In this document: positions 12,901 through 25,280 of the stretch, piece after piece
How the letters are laid out: each line of letters begins with the position of its first letter
Numbering within the stretch: the first letter of the stretch is position 1
NCBI RefSeq assembly: GCF_024713975.1
Contig: NC_091099.1
Span: forward strand, 12,009,501-12,073,500
Direction of reading: 5' to 3'
DNA: 64,000 bases
From: Paralichthys olivaceus
Lineage: Eukaryota > Chordata > Actinopteri > Pleuronectiformes > Paralichthyidae
The notes under the pieces: generated by a model
Database searches by the model: none
What the model was told of the DNA's origin: nothing
What the model saw: only the letters and a program-made list of their open reading frames with translations
Made by a program: the position numbers and the translations under genes

Positions 12901-15900
12901 TCATTTATCATTAATAATAATTTATAGCTCAACGCAAACTGAGCAAATTTGTAATTTCAGCAGAGTGTATAATACTGGTAGCCCTTCGTATGACTCAGTA
13001 CCCATGAAGTAGCTCTCAGTTTCAAAAATGTTGGTGACCCCTGTTCTAGACCTTTCCAGGAGTTTTACCCCACAATCTAAGAGGGAACATTTGTCACAAA
13101 CTGTCATAATTCAATAGCAGGACAAGTATTGACTTACATAAAGCAATTCTTATGCTTCCTTTCTTAACAAATCCAGGGTTCACGATTCAAAGTCTCAGGT
13201 AATGGTGACATCCTTCATGGATAACTGTACAATAAGGTTATCTGACCTGTTTTTATTATCTGTAAACATGTTTAAAAACAAATAAACACCATCATGTGCT
13301 GTGGTTCACTTCCTTGAAGTATCGCAGTCACACAAAACACGGACCTGTATGCAGGTCTCTCAAATGACCTGTGATCTACCTCTAACCATTTAAACATCCC
13401 ACCATAAAGATACACTGCGAGTTTGTGAGTTAATGTCAAAGCACTGATTGAAAGGGTAATATTGTATTGGGCTGTTACATCAAACCCAAGTGTCCTGTAG
13501 TGTTACTGATATAAACTGATACAATCTTGATTTCAGTATGTCACATTTAATTTTTTGTTAAGTCATTTAGATTTGTTAGTTTTGTGTTGCAATTTAGTGA
13601 TCAATACTTGATATTGGTTGGTAGTCTTTCTATTTGATTGGAGAAAGTGAAGGAATCAGGTAATTTCATTCAGTTTGTTGCCACAGGAATATCAATATGG
13701 TACTACTTCTACTAGTATCACCAACTTCAGACTAGTAACACTAGTTCAATGCACCACATGAATGTCCTCATCGTTCAAACAATGTATCAATGGATGTGAA
13801 GACTGCACACAATTCTTTTTCTTCTCGTCGCAACTTCCTGCAACTGATCCGATAGTCAGAACCACCAAAAAAAGAAAAAGGGAACCACGGCTCATCGGAT
13901 CACACCAAGACCAATTCTTTTGCTCGCACTTTTGGTGCATTGGTCTGGACCGTGCTCCAAGGCACTTTCCATCTTTGTTTAGAAGGTCTGGATCAAATAA
14001 GGTAGGTATGAAACTACCTCATTTCAATCCCTAGAGAGAATGAAACTTAATATGACAACTTAAATGAAAGCCCAAATTGTGTTGACTATTTAAACCCAAA
14101 CATGTTAATCCACTGAAGAAGACATCTCATCTTTCAATGGTATAAAAAGAGTGAGGGCCGCAATCTGATCACGTGAAGGATGTAAACCACAGACATGCAG
14201 TTCTGGGCATTTAGGCTGGAGTAGAGAACACTGAATTTAAACTTGTGCCCCCTGCTATAGCCTACATTATAAACTATATCCTCAAGTCAAAAGATCAGTT
14301 CATTAACTTTACTTACACAATCTTAAACGATCCATTTTACATCCCATGTTTACAACGACATGAACCATTTGAGTGTGTTTATTTACAAAGCATTAGACTG
14401 GCCAATCTATCTCATACTTAGAGGCATATACTCTGGAGCCGAACTGCTAACTCATGTTGCTGCAATACTTCAGCAGACCACTCCACCCCACAGCCACTTG
14501 GATTTAAAAGTGCAGCCATCAGGAGAGAGCATACCTGCTGTACTGCACACCATCATACAAAGAGTTAAGTTGAGGTTGAAGTTAACGTACATGATCTGTG
14601 AAAAGGGCTAAAATATGACTTTAAATTTACTGGACAATAAAGAATTTATAAGACTCTTTACACATCCAAGTTTTCCAGGATGATTGGAACCCTGAACACA
14701 ATGTCCACAGAGGAAAAGGCACTGAGTGGGATAAGCCCTGACAAACACACACACCTTTGGTGTCCAGGGTTGTGGAGTATATCTGGAGCTCCACACAGAT
14801 GAATCTTCCACATGGTATTGTTCGGCCCCTCTGACCTGCAGAACACACATTTAATTAACTTAGTACTTCTCCTCATCCCTTCTGCACAAACACACACCCT
14901 TACATCATCATATTTTCTATTACTGCTTATTTATCCTTACCCAGTTGTCAGACTTGGCTTTCCTCCAGATGTTGCTGATACTGTAAGCTTTCAGGCCTGA
15001 GGAAGTGAGTGAAAACAAATTAGAGCAATGCAGGGATGATAGGCAAATATACAACGACACATCGGCAATGCTGTCGCTCTAAAAGCTCTGGACCTAGCTG
15101 ATTTAATGTGGTTCCATAAAGGGGTTTTCCGTTAGGGCAAGAAACTCGTACCACCAACCTAGAGTAGAAATTAAGAATTGTAGCCATAACGAGGCTTGAT
15201 TTGAATTTAAAGGTGAAGTCCATAAAGTTGTAAAGTTGGGCTCTACTGAGTGCCACTATACTACTGCATTTTTAAAGCACTGGCCATGTTTCAAGGAAAA
15301 AACTGCACAAATGTGGACAGGAAGGAATGAGGGAACCTTTGGATGTAGTTAGTGAGCGAGCCTTGCAAAGCAACAATTTACAGAGAACATCTTCATAATG
15401 AATTTACCTTTTAAAAACATGACTGACCAGAAAATCAGAGAGGCCCTGTACATTTTATCTACTCAGCCCATGAATAATTTATGTGGCAGTTTTCAAAACA
15501 AAGTTACAAAGTGCAAAAAGAGGAGGTGCTCCAGGAATTACACGGTGCCAGACCCCCCCAGCCTGTTTGATGGTCATGTCTGGCCCATGTACTTGAAACA
15601 CAAGAACATCATGGAGACAACAGTTGGCTATTAAAAAAATAATGAAGCCTAGAACCAGGTATGGACAGGCCTCTGACACAGGAGTCGTTCCCTGGACCTC
15701 AGAATGCTCTGATTATGTACAAGTATGAATGAACTATATGACGATGCCTAAACGAACACACACAGGCACAGCCTGGACTCATCTCACATTCATCATCAAT
15801 TACTCTTAAATATAAACTACATCCTGCCGAAAAGCAAGACAAGACTAATTCAAATGGAATGAATCCAAATGTGTTCACGTCGGTACTAAAAAATATATCT

Positions 15901-16268
15901 ACTTACTGCTATTCTAGATATACAAGTAGGCTTAATCATTTTTGTAATTGCCAAGACTTAATGTGTGGCAGATATAAATGATATGATAAAAGCACATTTT
16001 AGGCTTTGATTCAAAAGGACTACTTAGAGTCCTACATCAGTTACTGGTTGGATTGAATCGTTACTCTAACTATTTTTTACAGAACAAACACTTGTTGAGT
16101 GAAGCATGTTGCAGCTTGAAAGTTTGATGACCGACCTGTGTATCGGATCCATGAATTAGTAACGACAATCTCATGGTAGACAGCCACTGCTGCGACCAGC
16201 ACGATCGCCCCGAACAAAAGGAACGTGTCTCTGCGTCGCAGCCTCGTCAGGGGGGAAACTACAGACAT
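2325..16268 (-). CDS. b4galnt3: beta-1,4-N-acetylgalactosaminyltransferase 3, complete coding region in 20 exons
   Basis: Type II Golgi enzyme that adds GalNAc in beta-1,4 linkage to GlcNAc termini (LacdiNAc synthesis). Exons in transcript order: 16268-16136, 14996-14941, 14835-14755, 12243-12148, 11582-11492, 11137-11037, 10592-10525, 9359-9281, 9148-9082, 8860-8732, 8626-8517, 7232-7132, 6377-6310, 6216-5727, 5374-5157, 4538-4385, 4281-4209, 4110-3957, 3471-3345, 2433-2325. All junctions are GT-AG and phases match, giving 834 residues. A short basic cytoplasmic tail (LRRRD) precedes a membrane segment at about 15-33. A PA14-like region follows at about 91-370 ([29 protein letters not shown]). 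A charged linker lies at 394-530 and the transferase domain at about 630-834, with KNQARW, FLCDLH (712-717) and WGGEDW (789-794). The start ATG has A at -3. Human B4GALNT3 is longer (998 residues); the difference is mostly linker. B4GALNT4 is the alternative, but fkbp4/iqsec3 synteny favours B4GALNT3. Confidence 0.93.
3522..3852 (+). mobile_element. TTAA-ended MITE, copy 1 (left end preserved)
   Basis: This copy lies in b4galnt3 intron 18. It begins with TTAAAGGTTCAGTGTGTAG and continues with gtgacatctagtggtgag. It aligns throughout with the sequence at 17645-17989, for example agagaacctgtgg, aaggtgtttagtttgtccag, and the final ggattattttatat. The right end is lost: after about 3852 the copies no longer match and no right terminal repeat is present. 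A TTAA end with inverted repeats is usual for piggyBac-like non-autonomous elements, and similar elements are common in percomorph fish. Confidence 0.75.
6871..6907. repeat. poly-A plus (TA)n microsatellite
   Basis: A run of ten A is followed by about 13 uninterrupted TA units. It lies in b4galnt3 intron 12. Confidence 0.95.
7690..8045 (+). repeat. teleost interspersed repeat (tttatatagcg family)
   Basis: This stretch in b4galnt3 intron 11 reads tttatatagcgtcttttaag, then aggctttagcgaacaggtg, a segment about a vegetative 'cagttccagagggtggggg' type phrase and 'aaaagtttgcagtttgctgt'. I recognise these phrases from a dispersed repeat that is common in teleost genomes. The copy is degenerate and carries no open frame. 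Family assignment is from memory and was not searched. Confidence 0.6.
11225..11475 (+). repeat. teleost interspersed repeat (aataagtgcattcaaccat family)
   Basis: This copy fills most of b4galnt3 intron 5. It has the phrases gctgatgcttttctccaaag, aataagtgcattcaaccat, and ctgctgcattctggacatg, known from a widespread fish repeat. It is degenerate and non-coding, and ends only 17 bases from exon 5. Confidence 0.55.
11815..12075 (-). repeat. dispersed repeat family R1, copy A
   Basis: In minus orientation this matches the shared R1 core: a gtttgt-rich start, a phrase like caggaatacgcaaaaactac, then ctgaacagatttccactaaa and cttggtggagggatgg. It lies in b4galnt3 intron 4. Other copies in the window are at 19932, 30216, 47596, 47985 and 60462. 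Confidence 0.65.
12244..14754. other. b4galnt3 intron 3, no feature seen
   Basis: This is the largest intron of b4galnt3. It contains only short chance open frames on both strands and AT-rich sequence. I see no exon, RNA gene or recognisable repeat in it. Confidence 0.6.
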
Positions 16269-18361
16269 CGTCTTGGCTCTCGGGCAGAGGCTACACCTCG
16301 TCCCGGTAGAATCATCCGTTGCTGGCCCCGCAAGTATTTAATTTGGAATGCCTCTCCAGCTGTGGCCACTTCCACGCTCTGTGCGTAATTACGCACGGAC
16401 GTCAACAATTGCCGTCGACTTTTACTAGGTCTGTGTTAACAACTGTGTCCATTGTCAATGTGTTTGTGTATCTCAGTGTTTTTCCATTAAAAGAGAGAGA
16501 GAGGGGAGCGACTGGATGAATAAACGCGCTTGTATTTTACGCAGAAATCCTTATATAAGACACAGTTTTGACAGCAAGTGTGAAAGGAGGAGGGAGGCAG
16601 AGAGGATTTGAGTGAGTGATTACACCTGTGGGCTGAGAAACTAGATTGACAAGTGCCCATGCACCTGTTTCCGCCCTTGTGTGGTGGGTGGCACTAAGGG
16701 GAGACCTGGCTGTGTCCGTAACTGTCTGTTATAAACTAAACTGTACGAATAAAGGTTATTTTGTTGTAACTCTTTGCATCTCCACCTCTTTAGTGTACAC
16801 AGTAGAAATAGTCTGTGTGCGGGTACATTCTCACACCTTGAGAAAAGCTTTATTACAAGGTCTGAACCACAGAGACCGAACCCACCGTGCAGCCCGTCCG
16901 CCTGCCACCCACCCTCTTATCCACCACTCTCATGTGTGCGCGCACTACCCGGTCCCCCAAGATATCCCTGGTGCGCGTGGCTCCTCTCACTCTCCTATAA
17001 TCCCATCCTGACAGGTCAATAAACGGTATAAACTGCCCACCAACACTTGCTGTGCCTACAAAATAAACCCATGCTCTTATCTCCATGGGTGAAAACATTA
17101 ATGTGACTCCCACAGCTGTGACTGTGTGTTTAGAAAGTTTTGTTTATCATCCATAAAGGCCATAGCTTTATTTTCCACCTGTGGTTGTAGGATATTATCA
17201 CTCAAGATAGAGAGCACATCTGCAAGGAGTCCGAGGATCAGATCAGATCCTGAGTGTCCTCGGGAAAAGAAAACTCTGACCTCCTGACAAGTGCAGATGC
17301 ACACTGGGTAAAAAATGTGCCTGTTCCTAAACGCTGTAGTTAATAAATTCTGCATGAACACTGACTGTACAAATAGCTGCTCACTCATGCAGGCATTATG
17401 AAATATGAACAGTGAAATGTTTTCTTGTGCAGATGCAAACCTATGCAACAACATCTCTAACATCAGTCTGCCTATTAGTTTCTTCACTACTTGCTTTTTC
17501 AATGAAACAGAGAACAATGAAAATAGTCATTACACCTCAACATAATGCAAACTATATAAATAGGCCAGTTCATTTTTCAATTCATAGAAAACAAAACCTC
17601 CTAAAGAATACTTATATAGTGACATCTAAATATAATATACTAAATGAAGTGACATCTAGTGGTGAAATTGCATGTTGCTACTGAACACCCCTCAACTCAC
17701 CCTCTCCTTCCAAACATGAAAGAGAACCTGTGGTGAACTTCATTTGTCATGAAAACTCAAAAGGTGTTTAGTTTGTCCAGTTTGGACCACTGTGAAAAAC
17801 ATGGCGGCCTCCATAGAGAGGACCAGCTCCCAATGTAAATATCAAGTATTCTAATAGACAGAGCCCATTCTAGGGTAAAGAAAACAACAATCTGTACAAT
17901 ATAGATGAAACACATAGTGGAAACATCACTAGGATTATTTTATATCCAATAGATCCCTTTCACCTGAATCTTACACACTGAACCTTTAACAGATCATTAC
18001 ATTTGAATCTATTGGAAATCTATTAGAGGATGTTAATGGCAACATCACTTTGACATAAAATTAATTTAATATACAACTGTAAATTTAAATATAATCTGAA
18101 GTGAAACCTAATCAAATTTAATAACATATTTCACATCATGAAGTAAAAGTTCGATTGAATCATATACTCACGTCAACTCATCAACTAATATTTAACAGGT
18201 TCTATAAGTTTTGTCTTATCAGTGAAAAACAGTTTTTTTTGTTCACAGCATTTGGTTTGTAAGAAAAAGAGATACAGTAGAATTACAAGCAGAGTTAGGT
18301 GACTATAAATATTGAGGAACAGTCAAGAACATACACACACATGCTCCAGTTGTTTCTATTG
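16269..18361. other. b4galnt3 upstream / fkbp4 downstream intergenic region
   Basis: The right-to-left promoter of b4galnt3 must lie here, upstream of its ATG at 16268. A TATA-like palindrome (cttatataag) at about 16551-16560 is the only core element I can point to and is weak evidence. A MITE copy occupies 17645-17989. The rest is AT-rich with no supported gene. Confidence 0.5.
17645..17989 (+). mobile_element. TTAA-ended MITE, copy 2 (right end preserved)
   Basis: This is the second copy of the element at 3522-3852, in the same orientation. It starts within gtgacatctagtggtgaaat and ends TTACACACTGAACCTTTAA at 17989. That end is the reverse complement of the left end of copy 1 (TTAAAGGTTCAGTGTGTA), so the two copies together define both terminal inverted repeats of about 19 bases. 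It lies between b4galnt3 and fkbp4 and has no coding capacity. Confidence 0.75.
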
Positions 18362-19034
18362 TTTATTTTATCCTTCTGTCAGGGCACAACAAACAAGACC
18401 CTTCCAACAAATACAGATCAACTCAACATACAACCCACAGCCAACTGTTTTTAAATGAGACAACAGGGCTGAATCTGATGAGCCGTTTGTACATTTACTT
18501 TTTTTAACAGTAAATTAAGACTAAGACTTAACTGTTTATTACTCAGCTCGTCCAGGAGAAGCTAATTTTTAAGGTCCTTTCTACTGTAGCTGCTTTAAAA
18601 TGCACATATTCCAGTTAAGTAATTGGTTGTATTCATCATTTTGGGACCAATACAGAAATCACAAGCACAATACTAAGGGGGGGAGGGAAAAAAAGTACAA
18701 AGTCAAAGCAAATGTGAACAGTCCTGTACCCTTGGGGATATACGGGGAGCTCAAACTCTCGACAGCTATTCCAGGAAAAGGTCTCATTACTCCACTTATC
18801 CACAGCGCTGCTACATTTCTACTTTGGGACACAGGCACCAACATTCAGACATCATATCTATGCACATAGCCATTGCAACTACAGGAATTGATCAGTAGGC
18901 CCATGAGGAGGATTGGATGGATAGGAAAATTGAAAGGAAGGGTAAAGGACGAAAGGTGGTGCAGGGTGAATGGTCTAGCCCTTGACGGGTGAGGGTTTGA
19001 ATTTCAGCACATAACAGTTGGGATGCACTTTATT
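18362..19034 (-). promoter_or_regulatory. candidate polyadenylation signals of fkbp4
   Basis: Reading the minus strand, AATAAA occurs at 19034-19029, 18540-18535 and 18367-18362, downstream of the fkbp4 stop codon at 19366-19364. They imply 3' UTRs of roughly 0.35, 0.85 or 1 kb. Which ones are used cannot be decided from sequence. Confidence 0.45.
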
Positions 19035-19363
19035 CCTACCCAAAGCGCTGTGAGGAAAAAACAACACATGAACAATTCTAGGCTGTGGACGGAAAGGGTT
19101 CGGGGTGAGGTTGTGGCACTCAATTTAATCACGACATCCACGTCCCTGTGCCGTCAGTAAGGGAAGCTGCCACTCCCCCACCCACCTGCCTCACTCAGCT
19201 AGCCAGAACACAAAGACAGCCAGCGAAGTGCCCAAAGTCAGTGCTCTTGTGTGACACGCTCGTTCTCATACAGACATTTCACTCACACCCACACACCCCT
19301 GAAACACAAACAGCTTACAAAAGTCTGAAGTACAGTTAAACCATAGCTCAGTGACCTCTTCAT

Positions 19364-22300
19364 CTATGCCTTTTCTTCACTTGCCACTTCCTTGTCTCCG
19401 TTCTCCACCTCCATCTCATCACTGCCGTTCTCCTTGCTCTCGCTCTTCACCGTTACAGCTTCTTTCTGTTCAGGAGCAAGAAGGAAAAAAAACAAAACAA
19501 GTCAGTCTCTATAAAGAGGCCTATCCTGCCCTCTTGTGGCCATTGTGGAAAGGACAAGCCATCACCTTTGAATCCCTCTCAGCAAACTTCTGGAACATGT
19601 TGGCATAGATGCGTTTGTCCTTCTCGTGCTGCTCCTTGATACGTTTCTGACAAAGAGCCAACTGGCAGGATATAATGAAGAAAATATTAGAGCCAAACTT
19701 GCAATTACTTTGATTGTTACTGTATTTGACCATATATGAACTAAAGGGTAATTCACATATTTAACCTGTCCTTTGTCAGAATGTCTGAAAATGTTTTCAT
19801 GCTTTTTTCTACCGCCAAGTTGCCAAATGCTATCATTTATTGTCCTCCCTTGCTCAATTCCTTGTTTGTATTTCATTACCTCGGCCACAAAGGTTCTGTT
19901 TTAACCCCTGTCCATTTGGTGGTATGTTTTTTTGTTGTCAGCAGGATTAGGGAAAAACTACTGAACAGATATCCATGAACCTTGGTGGAAGGCAAGGACA
20001 TGAGCCAAAAAAGAACTCTCTGTGTTGATCCGGAGAAAGATTTTTTTCTTTCTTTCTGACAGGGCAAGAACAAGAATCTTCTTTAGCATTTTCCCAAGTT
20101 CCCAGGGAATCATGTATGGATTAGGCATATTTGAGGACTAATATTTATGAGTGAATGCAATTAGGTGCAGACCAAAATAAAAATTTTGATCTAGCGAAAT
20201 GAAATGTGATTTCATAAGTCAACTATTGGGCGTTGGTGGAGTTATGCACGGCACTGAGTGCCATTCTAGGTGTTGTTTTAATGGCTGAACCTTCTCTACT
20301 TCTTTTTTTCCATTTATATTTAAATCTTGTTTGTTTTGTTTAATTTTCGCAATATCTGCTGTGTTTACTTCAGATGAGTAACTAGCGTATCACCATTCAT
20401 CTTTTTTCGGTTTGTAATTAATTCAATCCTTGTGATCTAGGAAGTTGAGAACCCGGTTGAAAGTTGTTAGAATGAACTTTTAAGACACATGGCTGTATAC
20501 CTGGCTCTTTCCAGCCTTGTTGGCAGGATACAGCTGTACAACTTGCTGGAAGTTATCTCTTGCCATGTCAAACTCCTTCATACCAAACAGTGCCTCTCCC
20601 CTTCGGAACAAAGCCTTCTCATTAGAAGAATCTAATTCCAGAGCCTAAAAACATGAACAGAGCATAATAGAAATGTTTTCATTATCAAACCAATTAAATG
20701 ATCAGCATTGAAACAGCCTATCAAACGAATATTTGATACCTTGTCACAACTTTCTAAGGCTAGGTTTGGCTCCTGTAGTTTAAGGAAGCACATGGCCAGG
20801 TTCAAATGTGCAGCCAGCCGCAACGCTTTCGCTTTCTTCTCGTCCTCCTCTGACAAACTGGATTCATGTTCCAGCCATGACACGATCCTTTTATACTGAA
20901 CTGATGCCTGCTTGTATTTTCCATCCTAGGGAAAAATAAATGATAGTTTTAGAAACCAAACAAAGTGTAACTCTGCTTATATTGCTACGTGCTTTATAAA
21001 TACAAATTCCCATGGGTACTGTACCTTGAAATACTGTGTTCCCTTCTCTTTGACGATGCTGCTCTGCTCCAGCTTCTCTACCGTGTTCATCTCCCAAGAT
21101 TCTTTGGCCTGAAGACAACAAATATTCATCACATCTCAAAAAGAGGATAAACTCGCTGAACACAGTGGAAACGTAATTGGCCTAATGAAGTCAGATTGTG
21201 TTTGCAACAACACATCAACAACATGTGTTTACCTTCTCAAAAGCTGTCAGCTTAATCTTGTATTGCAGCATTGCTCCATCAGGAATGTTATACTTTGTAT
21301 TTCCTGCATTCCCGAAGCCATACCTAAAAACCAATGACACTTAAAATGAATTACTTCAAATAAGGGAAATGCTGTATAACCTGCTGCTGTCGTTTCTGTG
21401 TTGCAGGTACAGTTCATGGAAGTAATATGTGAACAACAGATCAGGCTGAGATGTAGAGATATACTTTAAGAACTATTGTGAGACATCATTAAAATAAAAC
21501 TGTAAGTTTCCTCCTTGGTACACGTGATCATACTTAGGCTTAATGTTGAAGAGTGCCTCCTCTCCTTGCTCCATAGCCATTAGGGCTTTCTCCACTCCAG
21601 GTGGAAGACCAAGACTCTCTCCATCTCCAATCTCAAATTTCAGTTCTCTCTCATCAAACACACGTCCCTCACAGCTGCCCTCCAAAGTTACTGAAAGGGA
21701 CGGGGAAACACAGAAATTAGCTTGAGCTACAGATCACAAACTTGTTAACATGTAGTTGATTGTCAACTGTTGAGAAGAAGCAACTGAAGATAGGCGCTGC
21801 AACTGTTAGTCCATTTTTTTTGCTTTCTTTAGGATGCCAGTAAATGAATCATGGTAGGTTAATCCTACCATCTGACATAGGTGGTGTATCTCTCCTCATC
21901 ACAAGTAAAATTAAAATGTTTTGTCCTCCCAATGAATCGCATATTTGGTGAACTGAACATGCGTAACTTTTGCTGAAACTTTGCACAAACTTCTGATGAG
22001 TGAGAAATGTAATTGTGAAATGTTATTCGCAGATGGACAATTGACACATTAGCGCCCCCCTAAGTGCAGCCCCTGCGGCACGTTTTACCAAAATGCATAA
22101 AAATCTTTGGGCACATGTTTTAGGCCCAGATGTACAAACAAGTCTGTGGGATCCATATTCCAACCTCAACAGGAAGTCAGCTATTTTGGATTAAGTGGTC
22201 ATTTTTGTTGAATTTCAATGTTTCCAGTGAAGCAGGATGTTGTTGTAACGTCAGTGTACATTATCCGATCTGCACCAAACTTCACATGTCTGATAAGCCT

Positions 22301-24590
22301 CCTTGCCTGAATACAGCTACATGACAATATTGAGTCACAGTGCCCCCTACTGGCAATAAGAAATTACATGTTTTCTACTGTGATTTACTCCACCTTGCAG
22401 GTTGACTACATTCATCTTAAATTTGGTCAGAAGACCCTTAAGACATGGTAGAAAATTATGAAAGTTATGACTCTTTACTTGTTGTAATTTGAGTGTATAA
22501 GCTTAAATTGCCCAAACTTCAAATGTTGTATGTAGTTATTAGAAGTGTAGATTTCATCACATTAATGTTACATTAGTAAAAATTTACTGAACATTGTCCA
22601 ATCTGCACATAACTTAACATGTTGGTGTCCTGGCGTGACCATATTTACATGCCAAAATTCAACATAATCATAGCACCACCTACTAGCAACCAGATCCACA
22701 CCTCAACAGGATGTGACATTTAACCCCATTTATTCTCTGTGCAAGCACATAACACAATAACAAGCTGTGTCAAGCACCTCCAGCAACTGCACCACAGCAG
22801 CAGCACACTCCGATGCACACGGACTGCGAGGGCCCAACCATCGCTGCTTGCAGCTTTAATAATGAATTTGCTACTTAGGCCCAGTCGACCATCATAATGT
22901 TTATTCAGAATAATTATGGTGTTGTATGGATCAAAAATCGATTTGAATACACAGACACCTCTAGGCAAACACTTAAATATTTAATTAGTTGTGGTTTGAC
23001 ATGTTGGTTGCAACTTAATTAAGCTACATTTGTGGCACAGTCGCTATTACTATTGTTACATAACTACACAGGAATGTGACACACAGTTTTGTTTGCATGA
23101 AAAGCACCAAAGCCTAAAACTGCTCTGTTACTAATAAAACACTGACTTTACAAAAATGGAGATAAATCAAGCTTTTAAAAATTAAATACACTCATCAAAA
23201 TAATATTTCATACTATTGATTTTTTTCTTTTTTATGTTTCAAGGGACCTTGAAAGAATAATTGCATCGCCTATTAGCATGTGGATTTCTTGAATGTTTGA
23301 CAAGGCAAGAGCTGAGTCTTGACGTAGTACCTTCAACAGCAGCTCCTTCATTAGGTTTGGAATATCCCTGGCCTTTAGTGATAGTGCGACGGATGATTCC
23401 TCCATCTTCATCCTCAGTTATGTCCTCGCCTCGGAAATCAAACAGTTCCACCTGAAGTCATGTTAATTAATGTCTTTGCATACCGAATAAGGATCAATGT
23501 AAAGCATGCTGGATTTAAACCAAAAGTGCAGAAATACTGTTTAAGTGTGTTAACCTGACATCACTGAGACTTACCTCAAAAACAAGAGTGGCATTTGGGG
23601 GTATCTTGGGTGGGCTGCCTGCAGAGCCATAAGCGTACTCTGGCTTACAGATGAGCTGGCACAGCTCCCCCTCTTTCATAGTGGCTATACCGATGTCCCA
23701 CGCCTTTATTACTTGACCTTAACACAGGGAAGGCCAATTACCAACACTTGCTGGCTGCAAAAAACATGGCAGGAGAATTTCCAATGTCTCTGTACATTAT
23801 GAAACAAACCTTTGCCTAACTCGAAGGAAAACTTGTCTCCTCGATCTCTGCTCGAGTCGAAATGAGTACCATCCAGAAGGGTACCGACATAATGCACAAA
23901 CACTTTGTCACCTGTCATAGGCGACTCTGTGCCTGTACCTTCTCTTTTCACCAGCTGGAAAAAGAGACAGAAAGAGAATTTCATTAAAAGCGGTAGGTCA
24001 TTTATCTCAAAGTATGAGCCAGCACCTGCAATTTGGTAACATTAGTGAACCCATTTGAGTGTGTGAGCGTGTGTGTTTGAGCAATATAGGGTTGAGTTCG
24101 TTGAGTTAGGGTCATGTTAGGCAGATTTATGTTATAATATGAGTTAGTGTGTTGAATGCATTATGTCTGACTCTCCTCACAGTGACAGAACGATCGACCT
24201 GTGTGTGTACGTGTTTGAATATCAGCCATTAACAATACTAGATTGTGCATTGGGTCAACAGCTCACAACAAATAGAAACGACTGCTGCGTTGTTGTTGCT
24301 AACATGGAGCTACGTTAGCTATGAGACCGACGACAGGGAACGAGATAAACAGCGCTACGTTGTTGTCAACACTGAAGTCAGTGGCAGTGCTAGCCTAGCT
24401 AACAACAGCTAACGTTAGCCTAGCCGTTTGGGTCAATAACAAGCAGCGAGCTAACCCCCTCTTAGCTAGCTGGGTGAACATGAAGCAGCACAACACTGTC
24501 ATTTACCTTTAACACGCCGCCGTCTTTCTTTGACGTGATGTCCTCTCCCTCCATGGGGATGGTGTGTTCACTTTGCTCCTCTGCAGTCAT
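19364..24590 (-). CDS. fkbp4: FK506-binding protein 4 (FKBP52), complete coding region in 11 exons
   Basis: Peptidyl-prolyl isomerase and Hsp90 co-chaperone that supports steroid-receptor folding and trafficking in cytosol and nucleus. Exons in transcript order: 24590-24507, 23954-23810, 23717-23575, 23451-23331, 21690-21534, 21323-21233, 21108-21025, 20925-20740, 20644-20501, 19661-19566, 19465-19364. The chain is GT-AG with matching phases and encodes 450 residues (human 459). The first FKBP domain spans about 36-124, with the active-site pattern [23 protein letters not shown] and a YAYGSAGSP loop. The second, normally inactive, FKBP domain is at about 150-245. TPR repeats follow from about 255 to 400 ([38 protein letters not shown]), then an acidic and lysine-rich tail. 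The start has A at -3. FKBP5 is the alternative, but the RREGTG-type start and the tail fit FKBP4 better. The gene is divergent from ddx11. Confidence 0.96.
19932..20272 (+). repeat. dispersed repeat family R1, copy B
   Basis: This copy lies in fkbp4 intron 9. It starts with gcaggattagggaaaaacta, continues with accttggtggaagg, cccagggaatcatg and tgcaattaggtgcagacc, and ends actgagtgccattctagg. It is one of the longest R1 copies here and is comparable to the one at 60462-60790. Confidence 0.7.
21840..22870 (+). repeat. teleost dispersed repeat in fkbp4 intron 4
   Basis: Most of the largest fkbp4 intron is a repeat-like sequence with phrases such as gcgcccccctaagtg, ctcaacaggaagtcagctat, gcaccaaacttcacatgtct, and cagtgccccctactggcaa. 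I recognise these as part of a high-copy teleost repeat. No intact open frame is present. Boundaries are approximate. Confidence 0.5.
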
Positions 24591-24933
24591 TGTCAAGAGG
24601 CAGCTCTTCCGACTCTGGTCCGACCTGCAGCACGATTCAAAGCAGCGGAGGCTAAAGCTAAGTACTTCTCCAAGCACCACACCGTGAGCAGCAGCAGCGG
24701 CGGCAGCAGCGGGCAACAACCTCACTCCCTGGCGCTGATCGAGGCTCCCCGCTAGCCTTAAATGAGCTACTTTCTCAACGCGGCTAAAAATAAGAGCACA
24801 AGAGGGGAGAGATACTCCGGATACTGTGCTCTTGTTGTGCACCAGTCACTGCTTGAATCCACGCAGGAGGGCAGCTTTCGGAGGAGGCGAGTCCACGTTG
24901 TCTGGCACGTCTGATTTTAAACAATCGCTTGAA

Positions 24934-24951
24934 GAAGGACGGAGAACTTTC
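24934..24951. promoter_or_regulatory. candidate gapped heat-shock element upstream of fkbp4
   Basis: GAA at 24934-24936, GAA at 24944-24946 and TTC at 24949-24951 fall on the 5-base phase of a heat-shock factor site, with one unit missing. It is about 350 bases upstream of the fkbp4 ATG. FKBP52 is known to be heat-inducible, which makes the match plausible, but a three-unit gapped match can occur by chance. Confidence 0.35.
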
Positions 24952-25241
24952 CAGAGCGTCTGCGAGCAACCAGGGGGTATGAACCCTCGTAGGCGTCATT
25001 ACGTATATACATCAGCATCTCCCGCAAAGGCGGTGCATGTTAAACATGAGAATAGTTTCTGCATGATTCCACATATTAACTGTGCTGGTTGATTGTATAT
25101 ACATAGTTTAGTGAAGCCAGTCTGTAATAATCTCATAATTCGGTTTTATTTGAGGAAAATGTGGCATATTTGTGCACAGCTCCGTCCACGCAAGCACTGC
25201 ACTGCACTAAAACAAGCACTCCTTGTGGCATCTCGCTTCCC

Positions 25242-25280
25242 ATTGGTCAGATCCTCAGCCTAGTGCTGGGTGTTGGCGCG
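25242..25280 (+). promoter_or_regulatory. inverted CCAAT box and E2F-like site upstream of ddx11
   Basis: The sequence cccATTGGtcag is a good NF-Y site, and TTGGCGCG downstream resembles an E2F site. Together they are typical of cell-cycle gene promoters, which fits a cohesion helicase. They lie about 75-110 bases upstream of the presumed first splice donor. Confidence 0.5.

Noticed and set aside
21473..21533. Readthrough of fkbp4 exon 5 giving a truncated protein without TPR repeats
   Set aside because: A consensus donor at 21533 joins in phase to exon 6. The extension contains no conserved sequence and no clear poly(A) signal follows closely.
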